Below, piece after piece: positions 9,823 to 20,581 of a stretch of DNA of 64,000 nt (position 1 is its first letter; each line of letters starts with the position of its first letter). Under the pieces are notes generated by a model, which saw only the letters and a program-made list of their open reading frames with translations, did no database searches and was not told the origin of the DNA. The DNA is from Steroidobacter denitrificans (GTDB lineage: Bacteria; Pseudomonadota; Gammaproteobacteria; Steroidobacterales; Steroidobacteraceae): contig NZ_CP011971.1 in the NCBI RefSeq assembly GCF_001579945.1, positions 2,726,030 to 2,790,029 on the forward strand. Reading direction: 5' to 3'. The position numbers were made by a program, and so were the translations under genes.

Positions 9823-12800
9823 TCACCGGACGGTGCGCTCCCGCAGGAACGATTCGAGAATACGTGCCGTATGCGACGGTGTCATCGCTCGCGCAGCCCT
9901 TCCGGCCAACGCCTCGGGCGCACCCTGCGCCACCACCCGGCCGCCGCCGTCGCCGCCCTCCGGCCCCAGATCGATGACCCAGTCGGCCTCGGCGATGACA
10001 TCCAGGTCGTGCTCGACCACCACCACCGTATTGCCGACCTCGACCAGCCGGTGCAGCACCCGAATGAGTTTTTCGACATCCGCCATGTGCAAGCCGACCG
10101 TCGGTTCATCCAGTACATACAGCGCCGGTTTGCGTACCCGGCCAGCCGGACGCCCCGGTCTCGTGTCCGGCCCCGGCGCTGCAGCTGCCGTATCGACCTT
10201 GGACAGCTCCGTCACCAGCTTGATACGCTGCGCCTCGCCGCCCGACAGGGTCGGACTTTGCTGTCCCAGCCTTAAATAGCCGAGCCCGACATCCTGCAGC
10301 AGGCTCAAGGCACGATGGATGCGGACATGTGCGCTGAAAAACTCCGCCGCCTCATCCACGCTCATCATCAGTACATCGCCGATGCTTTTGCCGCGATAGC
10401 TGACCGCCAAGGTTTCCTGGTTGAAACGACGGCCGCCGCAACGATCGCAGACGATACGCACATCGGGCAGAAAGCTCATGCCGATCTTGCGCAGCCCCTG
10501 TCCGTCGCAGCCCTCGCAGCGCCCGCCTGCGGTATTGAAGGAAAAACGCGATGGCGTATAGCCGCGCATGCGCGATGAAGTCGTTTCGGCGAATACGCGC
10601 CGGATGGCGTCCCAGAAGCCGATGTAGGTTGCCGGACAGGAACGCGGCGTCTTGCCGATCGGTGTCTGATCGACCTCCAGGATCCGGCCCACCTGTTCCC
10701 AGCCCTCGATCTCGCGGCAACCGAACCATTTCAGTTTCGCACCTTTGCGCCGCTCGAGCGCGGCCCGCAGATTGTCGTGCAGCACATCACGCGCCAGCGT
10801 GGACTTGCCGGAGCCCGACACACCCGTAACGACCACCAGCCGCCCCAGGGGAATGCGGCAGGTCTGCCTGCGCAGATTGTGCAGGCTGGCCTCGCGGATC
10901 GTCAGGACCGGATGTCGCCGGCCGGCCGGCCGGCGCGGCGCCAGCGGATGGCGCAGCGGATCGGCGAGCAGCCGCCCGGTGACCGAGGCCTCGCAATCCT
11001 GCAACTGCTGCGCCGTACCCGCCGCGACCACCTGCCCGCCGTGAACCCCCGCTCCCGGCCCGAGATCCACCACATGATCCGCACGCCGGATCGTCTCTTC
11101 ATCATGCTCCACGACCAGCAGGGAGTTACCCTTTTTCGCCAGCCGCTCCAGCGTATCCAGCAGGATACGATTGTCTCGCGGGTGCAGGCCGATGGTCGGC
11201 TCATCCAGGATGTAGCAGACGCCTTGCAGATTCGAACCCAGCTGCGCCGCCAGCCGGATACGCTGCGCCTCGCCGCCGGACAAGGTCGGCGCCGAACGAT
11301 CCAGGGCCAGATAGCCCAGGCCTACGTCCTGCAAAAACGCCAACCGGGAACGAACTTCGGCGAGCACGTCGCGAGCGATCTCGCGCTCGCGCCCTTGCAG
11401 TCTCAAGCCGTCGAACCAGGCACGCAGCTTCAGCACCGGTTTCGCCGTCATCTCGGCGATCGACTCTCCCCGGAAACGCACCTTGCGAGCGATCGCATTC
11501 AACCGCTGTCCCTTGCAGGACTCGCACGCTGCCGCCTCGCCCTCGAACCACTCGTTCCAGCAAATCTCCTCGCCGCTTTGTTCCGCATCGAAACCCTGCA
11601 GGCGCACCCCGGTGCCGAAACACGACTCGCACCAGCCATGTTTTGAATTGAATGAAAACAGTCGCGGATCAAGTTCGGCGAAACTGCGCGCGCAGGATGG
11701 GCAGGCGCGACGAGTGGAAAAAATACGGATCGGCGCATCTCCATGCAGCACATGCACGACGCCCTTGCCGAACTCCAGAGCAAGATTCAGCGCCGCGCGT
11801 AACCCGGCTTCGGCGCGTGCCGACAGGCTCAAGTCCGCCACCGGCAGCTCGATCGTGTGCTCCTTGAACCGCGGCAGCCGCGGCCAGGGCTGCGTCGGCA
11901 GCAGCTCTCCGTCGACACGCAGTCGGGTATAGCCCTTTTTCGCGGCCCAGGCCGCCAGATCGGTGTAGTAGCCCTTGCGCGCCACCACCAGCGGTGCCAG
12001 CAGTGAGACGCTCTTGCCGCGATAATCCTTCAAGAGCCGGGCGGCGATCGACTCGAAGCTCTGCGGCTCGATCGGTACATCGCAGTCCGGGCAATACTGG
12101 GTGCCCAACCTGACATACAGCAGGCGCAGGAAATGATAGATCTCGGTCAGCGTCGCGACCGTGCTCTTGCGTCCGCCGCGGCTGGTGCGCTGCTCGATCG
12201 CGACGGTAGGCGGGATACCGAAAATGGCATCCACGTCCGGACGCGAGGCGGGCTGCACGAACTGCCGCGCATAGGCATTCAGGGATTCCAGGTAGCGCCG
12301 TTGGCCCTCGCCGAACACGATGTCGAAAGCCAGCGTCGATTTACCTGAACCCGACACGCCCGTGATCACCGTGAAGCGGTCCCGCGGCAGCTGTACATCG
12401 ATGTTCTTGAGGTTGTGTTCGCGTGCGCCATGGACGGCGATGACATCGGCCGTATCGACGGCATTCGAACCGGCTGCGCGCTGCGTCTTGAAGGCCACGG
12501 CTGTCGCACTGCTCGAGGCGCGCCGCGCCTCGGCCATGGCGTCGCGCAGGGCCCTGCCGGTATGCGAGCCCGGCACCTTCATCACCTCGGCCGGAGTGCC
12601 CATGCACACGATCTCGCCGCCGGCCTCCCCGCCTTCGGGCCCCAGATCGATGAGCCAGTCGGCCGCTGCGATCACCTCCAGGTTGTGCTCGACGATCAGC
12701 AGCGAATGCCCGGCATCCTGCAGGCGGCGCAAGGCGCGCAACAATTTGGCGATATCATCGAAATGCAGGCCGGTTGTCGGCTCGTCGAACAGGAACAGCT

Positions 12801-15465
12801 TGCCTCGCCCGGCCTGGCCTGCCCCGCCTCGCGGCTCGCGCTGCGCGGCCAGATGACCTGCCAGCTTCAGGCGCTGGGCCTCCCCGCCCGACAAGGTCGG
12901 TACCGGTTGGCCGAGCTTGAGATAATCCAGGCCCACCTGTACCAGCGGCTCCAGCGTACGCACCACCTCAGGCTCGTCCGCGAAGTATGCGGCCGCTTCC
13001 GACACCGTCATTTCCAGGACTTGGGCGATGTTCGGGTGTGCTCCCGAGCCTCCATCGAGCGTGATTTCCAGTATCTCGTCGCGATACCGCCGGCCATTGC
13101 AATCAGCACAGCGCAGATAGACATCCGCGAGGAACTGCATCTCCACATGTTCGAAACCGTTGCCGCCGCAGGTCGGGCAACGGCCGCTGCCGGAATTGAA
13201 GCTGAAGGTCCCGATCGTATAGCCGCGCTCCTTCGCCAGCGGCTCCTTCGCGAACGCTTTGCGGATCGCATCGAAGGCCCCCACATAACTGGCCGGATTG
13301 GAGCGCGTGGTACGGCCGATCGGCGCCTGGTCGACCATCACGACACCCTCCAGGTGATGCGCACCCCGCAGCGCGCCATGCGCACCCGGCGTCTCGGTCG
13401 GCTTGCCGAAATGCTTCAACAAGGCGGGATACATCACGTCCTGCACCAGCGTGGATTTGCCGGATCCCGATACCCCCGTGATGCATACCAGCTGATGCAA
13501 GGGAATCGAGACATCGATACCCTTGAGGTTGTGCTGGCGCGCGCCGCGAATTTCCACTGCGGCTTGGGCGCGCCCTCGCCCGGCACGCCGTCCCGCCTGC
13601 GTGTTTCCGGTAGGCGCATTCTTCGCCGGCGCGTTTCCCGGCTCCCGGCTCACCCGCTTGCGGCCTGCCAGATAGTCCGCGGTCAAGGAATCCTGCGCGC
13701 TCAGCAGCAATGCCGGCGGCCCGCAGTACACGATCCGTCCGCCCTTTTCCCCTGGTCCCGGGCCGATGTCCAGAATACGATCGGCGGCTCGCATGACCAA
13801 CGGATCATGCTCCACCACGACCAGCGAATTTCCCGCCTGCTGCAAGCGCCGCATCACTTCGATCACCCGTCCCATGTCACGCGGATGCAGTCCGATCGAA
13901 GGTTCGTCCAGAACGAACAAGGTATTGACCAGGGACGTCCCCAGCGCGGTCGTGAGATTGATACGCTGGACTTCGCCGCCCGAAAGCGTACGCGACTGGC
14001 GATCCAGGGTCAGGTAGCCCAGCCCCACGTCCAGCAGGAAGCGGAAGCGGCTGCGAATCTCGCGCAGCACCAGATCGCCGGCCTGATCCAGCGGCGCCGG
14101 CAGCGACAGGCTCTGGAAGAAGGCATGACATCGCTCCAGCGGCAGCAACATGAGCTCATGCAGGCCGACCCCGGGCAGGTTCGCCAGCACCGCTTCGCTC
14201 CAGCAAGCCCCGTTCGGCGCCCTTCGCTCCTCCGGCCGCAGCAATTCCCCGGCCTCGGCCCGCGTCCCCAGCCGCCACAGCAACGCCTCCGTCTTCAAGC
14301 GGGCGCCGCTGCAGTCCGGACAAGGCGTATAGGCACGGTACTTCGACAACAGCACACGAATGTGCATCTTGTAGACCTTGGTCTCCAGCCAGGCGAAGAA
14401 GCGCCGCACGCCGTACCACTTCTTTTCCTCCCAGGAACCCTCGCCTTCCAGCACCCAACGGCGATGCTCTTGTGCAAGCGCACGCCAAGGGACGTCCACC
14501 GGAACGCCGCGACGGCGCGCGAACTTCATCAGCTCGTCCTGGCATTCGCGATAGGATTCGCTCTGCCAGGGCCGGATCGCGCCCTCGCGCAGCGACTTGG
14601 TCTCGTCCGGCACGATCAAGCCGAAATCGATGTCGATCGTGCGTCCGAATCCACGGCAACGCTCGCAGGCGCCCAGCGGCGAATTGAACGAAAAAAGACT
14701 GGGCGTCGGCTCCTGATAAGGAATATCGCAGTCGGCGCAATGCAAGCCGGAGGAGAAGCGCCAGCGCCGGTCGGCCACCTGCACATCGACATGCCCGCGT
14801 CCCACACGCAGTCCTGCCTCGAGCGCCTCGATCAGGCGTGCGGGATCGGCCGGATCGAAACGCAGCCGGTCCTGGATCATGTCGAGAACGACGCCAGGCG
14901 CCGCCGAGCGCCCGAACACCCGCGTGTAGCCCTGCTTCTCCAGCAGCGTCAGGACTTCCTGTTCGCTGAAATTATGCGGAACGGGCACCGGAAACGTGAT
15001 GACGAGGCGCTCGTCCACGAGCCCCTGCGCCGCCAGGCGCCGCTCCACCTCGGCATGGATGCTCTGCGCCGAATCACGCCTCACCGGCGCGCCGCAGCCA
15101 CGGCAATACAACTGTGCCGCGCGCGAATACAGCAACTTCAGATGATCATTCAGCTCCGTCATCGTCCCCACGGTGGAACGCGAGGTGCGCACCGGGTTGG
15201 TCTGATCGATGGCGATCGCCGGCGGAATCCCTTCGATCCGATCCACCTGCGGACGATCCATGCGATCCAGGAACTGCCGGGCATATGGCGAGAAGGTTTC
15301 GACATAGCGCCGCTGCCCCTCGGCATACAGCGTATCGAACACCAGCGATGACTTGCCGGATCCCGATACTCCGGTGACGACGATGAGTTCGTTCGTGGGC
15401 AGTTCCAGATCGAGATTCTTCAGGTTGTTCTGGCGCGCGCCGCGGATGATGATCGACTGGGACAT
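9823..15465 (-). CDS. uvrA: Double-length UvrA-like excinuclease ATPase
   Basis: An 1880-aa protein, about twice the length of classical UvrA (~940 aa), made of two UvrA units in tandem. Four Walker A motifs of type GVSGSGKS(S/T) lie near residues 32, 667, 1035 and 1550; each half also has LSGGE(A/V)QRI signatures, DEPT(T/I)GLH Walker B regions and CxxC zinc modules. The join lies near residue 1010. UvrA recognises damaged DNA in nucleotide-excision repair as a dimer, so this chain could form a built-in dimer. Double-length UvrAs are known in several Proteobacteria, usually beside a normal uvrA elsewhere. The first half resembles UvrA class II ([15 protein letters not shown]). Whether it does repair, DNA-binding-drug resistance or both cannot be told from sequence. 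Confidence 0.93.
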   Translation of the reverse strand: MSQSIIIRGARQNNLKNLDLELPTNELIVVTGVSGSGKSSLVFDTLYAEGQRRYVETFSPYARQFLDRMDRPQVDRIEGIPPAIAIDQTNPVRTSRSTVGTMTELNDHLKLLYSRAAQLYCRGCGAPVRRDSAQSIHAEVERRLAAQGLVDERLVITFPVPVPHNFSEQEVLTLLEKQGYTRVFGRSAAPGVVLDMIQDRLRFDPADPARLIEALEAGLRVGRGHVDVQVADRRWRFSSGLHCADCDIPYQEPTPSLFSFNSPLGACERCRGFGRTIDIDFGLIVPDETKSLREGAIRPWQSESYRECQDELMKFARRRGVPVDVPWRALAQEHRRWVLEGEGSWEEKKWYGVRRFFAWLETKVYKMHIRVLLSKYRAYTPCPDCSGARLKTEALLWRLGTRAEAGELLRPEERRAPNGACWSEAVLANLPGVGLHELMLLPLERCHAFFQSLSLPAPLDQAGDLVLREIRSRFRFLLDVGLGYLTLDRQSRTLSGGEVQRINLTTALGTSLVNTLFVLDEPSIGLHPRDMGRVIEVMRRLQQAGNSLVVVEHDPLVMRAADRILDIGPGPGEKGGRIVYCGPPALLLSAQDSLTADYLAGRKRVSREPGNAPAKNAPTGNTQAGRRAGRGRAQAAVEIRGARQHNLKGIDVSIPLHQLVCITGVSGSGKSTLVQDVMYPALLKHFGKPTETPGAHGALRGAHHLEGVVMVDQAPIGRTTRSNPASYVGAFDAIRKAFAKEPLAKERGYTIGTFSFNSGSGRCPTCGGNGFEHVEMQFLADVYLRCADCNGRRYRDEILEITLDGGSGAHPNIAQVLEMTVSEAAAYFADEPEVVRTLEPLVQVGLDYLKLGQPVPTLSGGEAQRLKLAGHLAAQREPRGGAGQAGRGKLFLFDEPTTGLHFDDIAKLLRALRRLQDAGHSLLIVEHNLEVIAAADWLIDLGPEGGEAGGEIVCMGTPAEVMKVPGSHTGRALRDAMAEARRASSSATAVAFKTQRAAGSNAVDTADVIAVHGAREHNLKNIDVQLPRDRFTVITGVSGSGKSTLAFDIVFGEGQRRYLESLNAYARQFVQPASRPDVDAIFGIPPTVAIEQRTSRGGRKSTVATLTEIYHFLRLLYVRLGTQYCPDCDVPIEPQSFESIAARLLKDYRGKSVSLLAPLVVARKGYYTDLAAWAAKKGYTRLRVDGELLPTQPWPRLPRFKEHTIELPVADLSLSARAEAGLRAALNLALEFGKGVVHVLHGDAPIRIFSTRRACPSCARSFAELDPRLFSFNSKHGWCESCFGTGVRLQGFDAEQSGEEICWNEWFEGEAAACESCKGQRLNAIARKVRFRGESIAEMTAKPVLKLRAWFDGLRLQGREREIARDVLAEVRSRLAFLQDVGLGYLALDRSAPTLSGGEAQRIRLAAQLGSNLQGVCYILDEPTIGLHPRDNRILLDTLERLAKKGNSLLVVEHDEETIRRADHVVDLGPGAGVHGGQVVAAGTAQQLQDCEASVTGRLLADPLRHPLAPRRPAGRRHPVLTIREASLHNLRRQTCRIPLGRLVVVTGVSGSGKSTLARDVLHDNLRAALERRKGAKLKWFGCREIEGWEQVGRILEVDQTPIGKTPRSCPATYIGFWDAIRRVFAETTSSRMRGYTPSRFSFNTAGGRCEGCDGQGLRKIGMSFLPDVRIVCDRCGGRRFNQETLAVSYRGKSIGDVLMMSVDEAAEFFSAHVRIHRALSLLQDVGLGYLRLGQQSPTLSGGEAQRIKLVTELSKVDTAAAAPGPDTRPGRPAGRVRKPALYVLDEPTVGLHMADVEKLIRVLHRLVEVGNTVVVVEHDLDVIAEADWVIDLGPEGGDGGGRVVAQGAPEALAGRAARAMTPSHTARILESFLRERTVR

Positions 15466-15543
15466 GCCTGCATGGAACCTTGTAGAACGGCGACGCCAAA
15501 ACGGCGTCGCGCCGCAACATTTGATCCGCGCACTGCGTGCCGG

Positions 15544-17502
15544 TCAAGCATCGGAATCGATCACCGGCGGCAAAGGACAGTGCAGGCCGGCGCAGATCGC
15601 CCGCAGCAGTTCCGCCTCCCCGAGCGTCAGCCGCCCATCATGCGCCACGGTCTTCAGCAAGGCCTCCACGAGTCGTTCCTTCGCGGCCGGCGCCAGCCGG
15701 TCGAGCCGGCCGAGGGAGGCATCCAGCAGGCGCGCCCAATCGCCCGGCACGGCATAGGCAGGCCGTTCACGCGGATACAGATGATGTACGCCCGCCTCAT
15801 AGGCCCGCCGCGCCTCGACACCATCGGAGTGTCCATGGCGTGCCAGGACCGAGAACAGTACCTGGATGTCGCCGCGCACCACCCGCAAGGACAGTGCGTG
15901 CCCTGTCCGCACCGGTTGTAGTTCATCGAGCAAATGCACCTGCGCCAGCTTGCGCAGCACATAGCTGTGCAGTCCACCTTTGCCGCCTCGCTGCATCATG
16001 CCGTTCAGGCAGGACACCAGTTCCACACGAGCCTCTCGCGACAGCTGGCGCAGGGTTGCATAGCCGCGCAAAAGCGCCGGAATGCGCTGCGTCGGCATCA
16101 ACCGGTCGACCTCATCCTGCAACCCGGCGACCTCCGCGGAGATGACCGTACCCAATTCCTGATCGATGAACCGAATTTGCAGCTCACGCACTTCGCCCGG
16201 CGCATTCAGGGCCAGCGCCAACAGCAGAGCGCGCGCCGAATCGGGACGCTGTCCGGCGGCGATCAAGGTTTCCGGCAGGGATTCACGGATTTTGCGCGCC
16301 GACTGCATATGCGCGGTGCCGGGGCTACCTACCTGCTGCACGATCACCAGCGCCTCCGGCGGCCTGATCACGTCTCCCCGGGTCTGCGCCGTGCCGGATT
16401 GCGGCCATCCGGCCGCGCGGCGTTGCGGCCGCCCCTGCGACTGCGGCTGTGAGTGTGACCGGGGCCGGCCGATCAGCCGCGCCCGCGCTGCCTCGATCTG
16501 GCGCACGTCGAAACGCGGATCGATCGCCTTGAGCCGCTTGATCAACGGCGGATGCGTGGCCATGAGGCGCCGGGTACCCGGTGCGAACAACATATGCGCG
16601 ACTTGCTCCACCTCCAGGGTACGGATCCTGGAGCCGCCGGCATGAGCGGCGATCTTGATCAGCGCATCCCGCAGGCCGCGCGGATTTCGTGTGAATTGCA
16701 CGGCCGAGGCATCGGCCAGGGATTCGCGCCGGCGCGATACGGCCGCTTGCAGCAGCCTCCCCAGAAACAACCCCAGATAGCCGACGATCAGCAGGGTCAC
16801 GGCGAACACGACCGCTACCGGGATGATGACACCGCGGCGGCGATCGCCGCCATGAACCTGGGCCACCAGTCTCAACACGGTGCGGGCGATCAGCGCAATC
16901 ACCAGCAGGCCGAACAACATCCCCATCAGGTGCAGGTTCAAGCGCATATCGCCGTTCAGGATGTGGCTGAACTCGTGCGCGATCACGCCTTGAAGCTCCG
17001 CACGATCCAGCGCGGTCAGCGCGCCGCGCGTCACGCCGATGGCGGCGTTCGAGGGATTATGACCGGCGGCAAACGCATTGATGCCGTTTTCATGCTCCAG
17101 CAAATAGACCTCGGGCATGGGCACGCCGGAGGCGATCGACATCTCCTCGACCACGTTGAGCAGGCGGCGCTGCAAGGGATCGGTCGTATCCGCCGAAACC
17201 CGTACGCCGCCCAGGGACTGCGCCACCAGGCCGCCGCCGCCGCTCAAGACCACCGTCTTGTACAGGCTCGCGCCCGCGATGATGCCAGCCACGGCCAGCG
17301 TCACGGCCACGACGGTTCCCGGATGGACCGCCATCCAATCCCGCAGCGGCAAGTAGTACCCCTGCGTTCCTTGATAGAACGACAGTCCCGCAAAAATCAC
17401 CAGGTCCACGGCGATCACGACCATGATCACGGCGAACACGAATGCGGCGACCAATCGGCGCGACGCGCGGCGCGCTTCGGCCTGACGATGAAAGAAATTC
17501 AT
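15544..17502 (-). CDS. M48-family membrane metalloprotease with TerB-like tail
   Basis: A 652-aa inner-membrane zinc protease related to HtpX. Two membrane segments lie near residues 18-42 and 62-82; the zinc motif HEFSH is at 176-180, the likely third ligand Glu260 is in SRRRESLADASA, and two more hydrophobic segments occupy about 192-212 and 226-250. The protease core ends near residue 345, leaving about 300 residues of extra C-terminal domain. The last 50 (LLKTVAHDGRLTLGEAELLR) resemble a TerB/DUF533 helical unit. HtpX itself is about 290 aa, so this is a long variant. It follows the lemA-like gene by 54 bp on the same strand, a recurring LemA-M48 pairing linked to membrane protein quality control. 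Confidence 0.88.
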   Translation of the reverse strand: MNFFHRQAEARRASRRLVAAFVFAVIMVVIAVDLVIFAGLSFYQGTQGYYLPLRDWMAVHPGTVVAVTLAVAGIIAGASLYKTVVLSGGGGLVAQSLGGVRVSADTTDPLQRRLLNVVEEMSIASGVPMPEVYLLEHENGINAFAAGHNPSNAAIGVTRGALTALDRAELQGVIAHEFSHILNGDMRLNLHLMGMLFGLLVIALIARTVLRLVAQVHGGDRRRGVIIPVAVVFAVTLLIVGYLGLFLGRLLQAAVSRRRESLADASAVQFTRNPRGLRDALIKIAAHAGGSRIRTLEVEQVAHMLFAPGTRRLMATHPPLIKRLKAIDPRFDVRQIEAARARLIGRPRSHSQPQSQGRPQRRAAGWPQSGTAQTRGDVIRPPEALVIVQQVGSPGTAHMQSARKIRESLPETLIAAGQRPDSARALLLALALNAPGEVRELQIRFIDQELGTVISAEVAGLQDEVDRLMPTQRIPALLRGYATLRQLSREARVELVSCLNGMMQRGGKGGLHSYVLRKLAQVHLLDELQPVRTGHALSLRVVRGDIQVLFSVLARHGHSDGVEARRAYEAGVHHLYPRERPAYAVPGDWARLLDASLGRLDRLAPAAKERLVEALLKTVAHDGRLTLGEAELLRAICAGLHCPLPPVIDSDA

Positions 17503-17556
17503 GACGGCACCGTCACCGGCTCAGGCCGCCGCTCGCCCGGCCGGCCGAAAATGAAT

Positions 17557-18141
17557 TCAGGTGAAACTGATCTGCGGCACCGCACGCCTGTCCGGCGACT
17601 CGATATTCAGCAGCTGCGCCGGCAGGAACGAGAAGATGCCGGCGATCAAGCTGTTCGGAAACATTTCCCGCGTATTGTTGTAGCTCATCACCGCATCGTT
17701 GAAAGCCTGGCGCGCAAACGCCACTTTGTTTTCCGTCGAGGTGAGTTCTTCGGACAACTGCATCATGTTCTGATTCGCCTTGAGATCCGGATAGGCCTCG
17801 GCCAACGCGAACAAGCGTCCCAGCGCGCCGCTCAAGGCATTCTCCGCGCCCGCCAGCTGCTGCACGGCATGCGGATCGCCGGGATTCACTGCCGCATTGC
17901 GCAGCCCGTTGACCGCCGTATTGCGAGCGTTGATCACCGTTTCGAGCGTCTCGCGCTCATGCTTCATATAGCCCTTGGCGGTTTCGACCAGATTCGGAAT
18001 CAAGTCATGCCGCCGCGTAAGCTGCACGTCGATCTGTGCGAATGCATTCTTGTAGAGGTTGCGGCCGGTCACCAGGCGGTTGTAGATCGAAACGACAAAA
18101 ACCACGATGGCAATGAGCACGCCGCCAATGATCCAGCCCAT
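17557..18141 (-). CDS. lemA: LemA family protein
   Basis: A 194-aa membrane-anchored helical protein. The start at 18141 is chosen because AGGGGAGG lies 6-7 nt upstream and the protein then opens directly with one N-terminal membrane helix (GWIIGGVLIAIVVFVVSIY). The LemA core follows: NRLVTGRNLYKNAFAQIDVQ, RRHDLIPNLVETAKGY, ENALSGALGRLFALAEAYPDLKAN and YNNTREMFPNSLIA. Upstream in-frame ATGs would add an unlikely polar stretch. The helical bundle sits outside the membrane; the biochemical role is not settled. It forms a unit with the M48 protease gene downstream. Confidence 0.93.
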   Translation of the reverse strand: MGWIIGGVLIAIVVFVVSIYNRLVTGRNLYKNAFAQIDVQLTRRHDLIPNLVETAKGYMKHERETLETVINARNTAVNGLRNAAVNPGDPHAVQQLAGAENALSGALGRLFALAEAYPDLKANQNMMQLSEELTSTENKVAFARQAFNDAVMSYNNTREMFPNSLIAGIFSFLPAQLLNIESPDRRAVPQISFT

Positions 18142-18469
18142 CTGCTGACCTCCCCTTGAAATGAACCGCCGCCCTATCGGATCGCACTGCTTTGCGCCGC
18201 TGCATGCCGCGGCTTCCACCGGCGCGCCCGCGGCGAACCTACAACGGGCAGGGCGGCGGATGAAACTACGGAAGCACGGGCATCACTCATGGGACAAGCC
18301 TTGATTCATCGGAATCCGATCGGATCAGACTAGAACAGCGGACCGTATCGCTGCGTGAGCTGGATCACGTTCGCGATCCATGATGGGCACCTATCGGCAC
18401 CGATTGCCTGTATCCTTGGGTTTCACGGCCCGCCGAAGCCGTATTTCGAAACGGTCTCATCGAACCCTC
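18142..18469. other. 328-bp divergent intergenic region
   Basis: Control region between lemA (leftward) and a small membrane-protein gene (rightward). It includes a 12-bp palindrome ATCCGATCGGAT near 18313. No RNA gene or conserved small ORF is seen. Confidence 0.5.
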
Positions 18470-18799
18470 ATGGCAGTACCCTGGCTACAGATCGTGCAAC
18501 TCGTCCCCTCCATCGTCGAGGTTTCCCGGGACCTGTTGAAATCCGCGCGGCGGATGCCGGCGGCCACGACTGCGGCCGAACTCGCACAGCTGCAGGGTGA
18601 GGATGCGCTGCTCGCCAGGCTGCAGGCGCTGGAGGAGAACGAACGCCGCCAGGCCGAGCTCATCAGCCAGATGGCGCAGCAGCTCGACGGTCTGACGCGT
18701 GCCGCCACGGCGCTGCATCGACGCGTCATCTGGCTTACCGCCGGTCTGGCTATCGCGCTATTACTCGGCTTGAGCGCGCTCTTCCCGGGCCTGCGCTGA
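18470..18799 (+). CDS. Small coiled-coil, C-terminally anchored membrane protein
   Basis: Unrecognised 109-aa protein. From Met at 18470 it has an amphipathic N-terminus (VPWLQIVQLVPSIVEVSRDLL), a Gln/Glu-rich coiled coil at about 36-80 with heptad Leu/Ala, and one membrane helix at 87-106 ending in GLR. The topology suggests a tail-anchored inner-membrane protein with a cytoplasmic coiled coil. An upstream ATG at 18380 would give 139 aa; neither start has a strong ribosome-binding site, and the shorter form is preferred because the extra segment is Arg-rich and featureless. Function unknown. Confidence 0.6.
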   Translation: MAVPWLQIVQLVPSIVEVSRDLLKSARRMPAATTAAELAQLQGEDALLARLQALEENERRQAELISQMAQQLDGLTRAATALHRRVIWLTAGLAIALLLGLSALFPGLR

Positions 18800-18822
18800 C
18801 GCCTGCGCCCTTCCCTCGATGG

Positions 18823-19626
18823 CTATTGGACGACCGCCCGGTACAAGGGCAGCACGCGCGGAATATTCGTTTCCAGGTCGCGGATGCGTGATTCGCCCGA
18901 CGGATGAGTGCTCAGGAATTCCGGACCGCCGCCGCCGAGTTTCGCCATCTTTCGCCATAGCGTAACCGCGGCATTCGGGTCGTAACCGGCGCGCGCCATC
19001 AGCTCCAGGCCGATACGGTCGGCTTCCGCTTCCTGCTCCCTGCTGTGCGGCAGTGTGAAGGTCACCGCCGATATCTGACTGGCAAGCTCCAGGGTGCTCT
19101 GCCCTGCCCCCGTAGCCACCGCAAGACCCGCCAGCGCGAGCTGCTCCGCATAAGCGCGGGAAATACGCTCGCGCGAATGCTCGCGCAGCGCATGCGCGAT
19201 TTCATGGCCGATGACCGCCGCCAGTTCCGCGTCCGTAGCCTCGAGCTGATCGATCAGGCCCGTGTAGACCATGATCTTGCCGCCGGGCATGCAGTAGGCG
19301 TTCACGTCAGCGGAAGTTTCGACGTTCACCTCCCACTGCCACCGAGGCGCATCCGCCCGGAATACGCCGGTCTGCGGAATCAATCGCCTGGCGATCGTCT
19401 GGATACGTTGATATGCCTTTTGATCCCGGTTCAACACTCCGCCGGCGCGCGCCTTTTGGAGTTCCTGATCGTAAGCCACCTTCGCGCCCGCATCGATATC
19501 CTGGGCGGAGACCAGCATCATCTGTTTACGAGCGACGCCGATCGCACCCGGCTGGGTCGTCTGCACCGTCTGGCAGCCCGTCGCAAGAATCGCCACGGCG
19601 GCGATCAGCAGCGTGCGAATATGCAT
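18823..19626 (-). CDS. M48-family lipoprotein metalloprotease (BepA/LoiP-like)
   Basis: A 267-aa periplasmic zinc protease. The start at 19626 has GGAG 8 nt upstream and gives a lipoprotein signal peptide with lipobox Cys18 (ILATGC). The catalytic motif HEIAH is at 141-145 and the Glu ligand is in REQEAEADRIGLELM. The closing STHPSGESRIRDLE is typical of the BepA/LoiP/Oma1 branch. Such proteins degrade misassembled outer-membrane proteins. It lacks the TPR tail of BepA, so LoiP-like single-domain enzymes are the nearer match. It is separated from the other M48 gene by the lemA unit and the small membrane gene. Confidence 0.9.
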   Translation of the reverse strand: MHIRTLLIAAVAILATGCQTVQTTQPGAIGVARKQMMLVSAQDIDAGAKVAYDQELQKARAGGVLNRDQKAYQRIQTIARRLIPQTGVFRADAPRWQWEVNVETSADVNAYCMPGGKIMVYTGLIDQLEATDAELAAVIGHEIAHALREHSRERISRAYAEQLALAGLAVATGAGQSTLELASQISAVTFTLPHSREQEAEADRIGLELMARAGYDPNAAVTLWRKMAKLGGGGPEFLSTHPSGESRIRDLETNIPRVLPLYRAVVQ

Positions 19627-19816
19627 GAATGATACTCCGATGACAGCAAAAACCCGGCGGCGCCGCGGGTTCCCGACGAGGAACCGGCCGCGGCCCGTGC
19701 GCGCCTCCGGTGAAACGGCCTTTGGAAATAGCAATGGGGAAATAGTAATACCAGGCGACCGTCCCGCCAAATTACGCTAGCCTTCCATCACAACCACCGC
19801 GTAAGGAGACAGATGC

Positions 19817-20425
19817 ATGATTCGGGTACCCCGCAAAAAATCTCCCCGGCCCGCTGTGCCCGGCGTCACCGAGGAACAAGCCCAGGAGGCCATCCGCGTA
19901 CTGCTGCGCTGGGCTGGCGAGGACCCGCGGCGTGAAGGACTGCTCGATACGCCGGCGCGCGTCGTCGGCGCCTATCGCGACTGGTTCGCCGGCTATCTAA
20001 GCGATCCGGCCGATTACCTGCGCCGCACCTTCGAGGAAGTGGACGGTTATGATGAAATGATCGTATTGCGCGGCATCGAGTTCGAGTCGCATTGCGAGCA
20101 TCACATGGCGCCCATCATCGGCTGCGCCCACGTCGGCTACCTGCCTACCAACAAGGTCGTGGGCATCAGCAAATTGGCACGCGTCGTCGATGGCTATGCA
20201 AGACGCTTCCAGGTGCAGGAGAAACTCACGGCGCAGATAGCGAATTGCATCGAATCGGTCTTGAAGCCGCGCGGTGTAGCCGTCGTGGTCAATGCCGTAC
20301 ATCAGTGCATGACGACGCGCGGGGTACATAAGCGCGGCGTATCGATGATAACGAGTGCGATGCGCGGCGACTTCCGCGACGACGCCCGCACCCGCGATGA
20401 GTTCCTGCGCTTCATCAAGGAATGA
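19817..20425 (+). CDS. folE: GTP cyclohydrolase I
   Basis: A 202-aa type I GTP cyclohydrolase, converting GTP to 7,8-dihydroneopterin triphosphate for folate or pterin synthesis. Zinc ligands Cys93 and His96 (HCEHHMAPI) and Cys164 (HQCMTTRGV) are present, with [18 protein letters not shown] and the C-terminal TRDEFL. Length is normal. AAGGAG lies about 9 nt before the ATG. It is a single gene converging on the large flavoprotein gene; no other folate gene is adjacent. Confidence 0.97.
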   Translation: MIRVPRKKSPRPAVPGVTEEQAQEAIRVLLRWAGEDPRREGLLDTPARVVGAYRDWFAGYLSDPADYLRRTFEEVDGYDEMIVLRGIEFESHCEHHMAPIIGCAHVGYLPTNKVVGISKLARVVDGYARRFQVQEKLTAQIANCIESVLKPRGVAVVVNAVHQCMTTRGVHKRGVSMITSAMRGDFRDDARTRDEFLRFIKE

Positions 20426-20581
20426 GTTCGAGCGAGGCCGCGTGCAGCCGTCGGCCCCGCGAGCAGCCTGCATCGCTTGTCGTCGGCCAAGCCTCGGCTT
20501 TGGCAGCCCGTCCGATCCCGCGAATAGTCCGTGTCGTTCGTCGCCGGCCCGGCGCCACGGGGCGGGCATGCCGGGCATGCC

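Noticed and set aside
12415-15351. 978-codon open frame opposite uvrA
   Set aside because: Arg/Gln/His-rich translation without any family motif, fully antisense to a clear UvrA; a by-product of high GC in the third codon position.
16552-18159. 535-codon frame opposite the M48/lemA genes
   Set aside because: Antisense shadow; runs across two well-supported genes and their gap.
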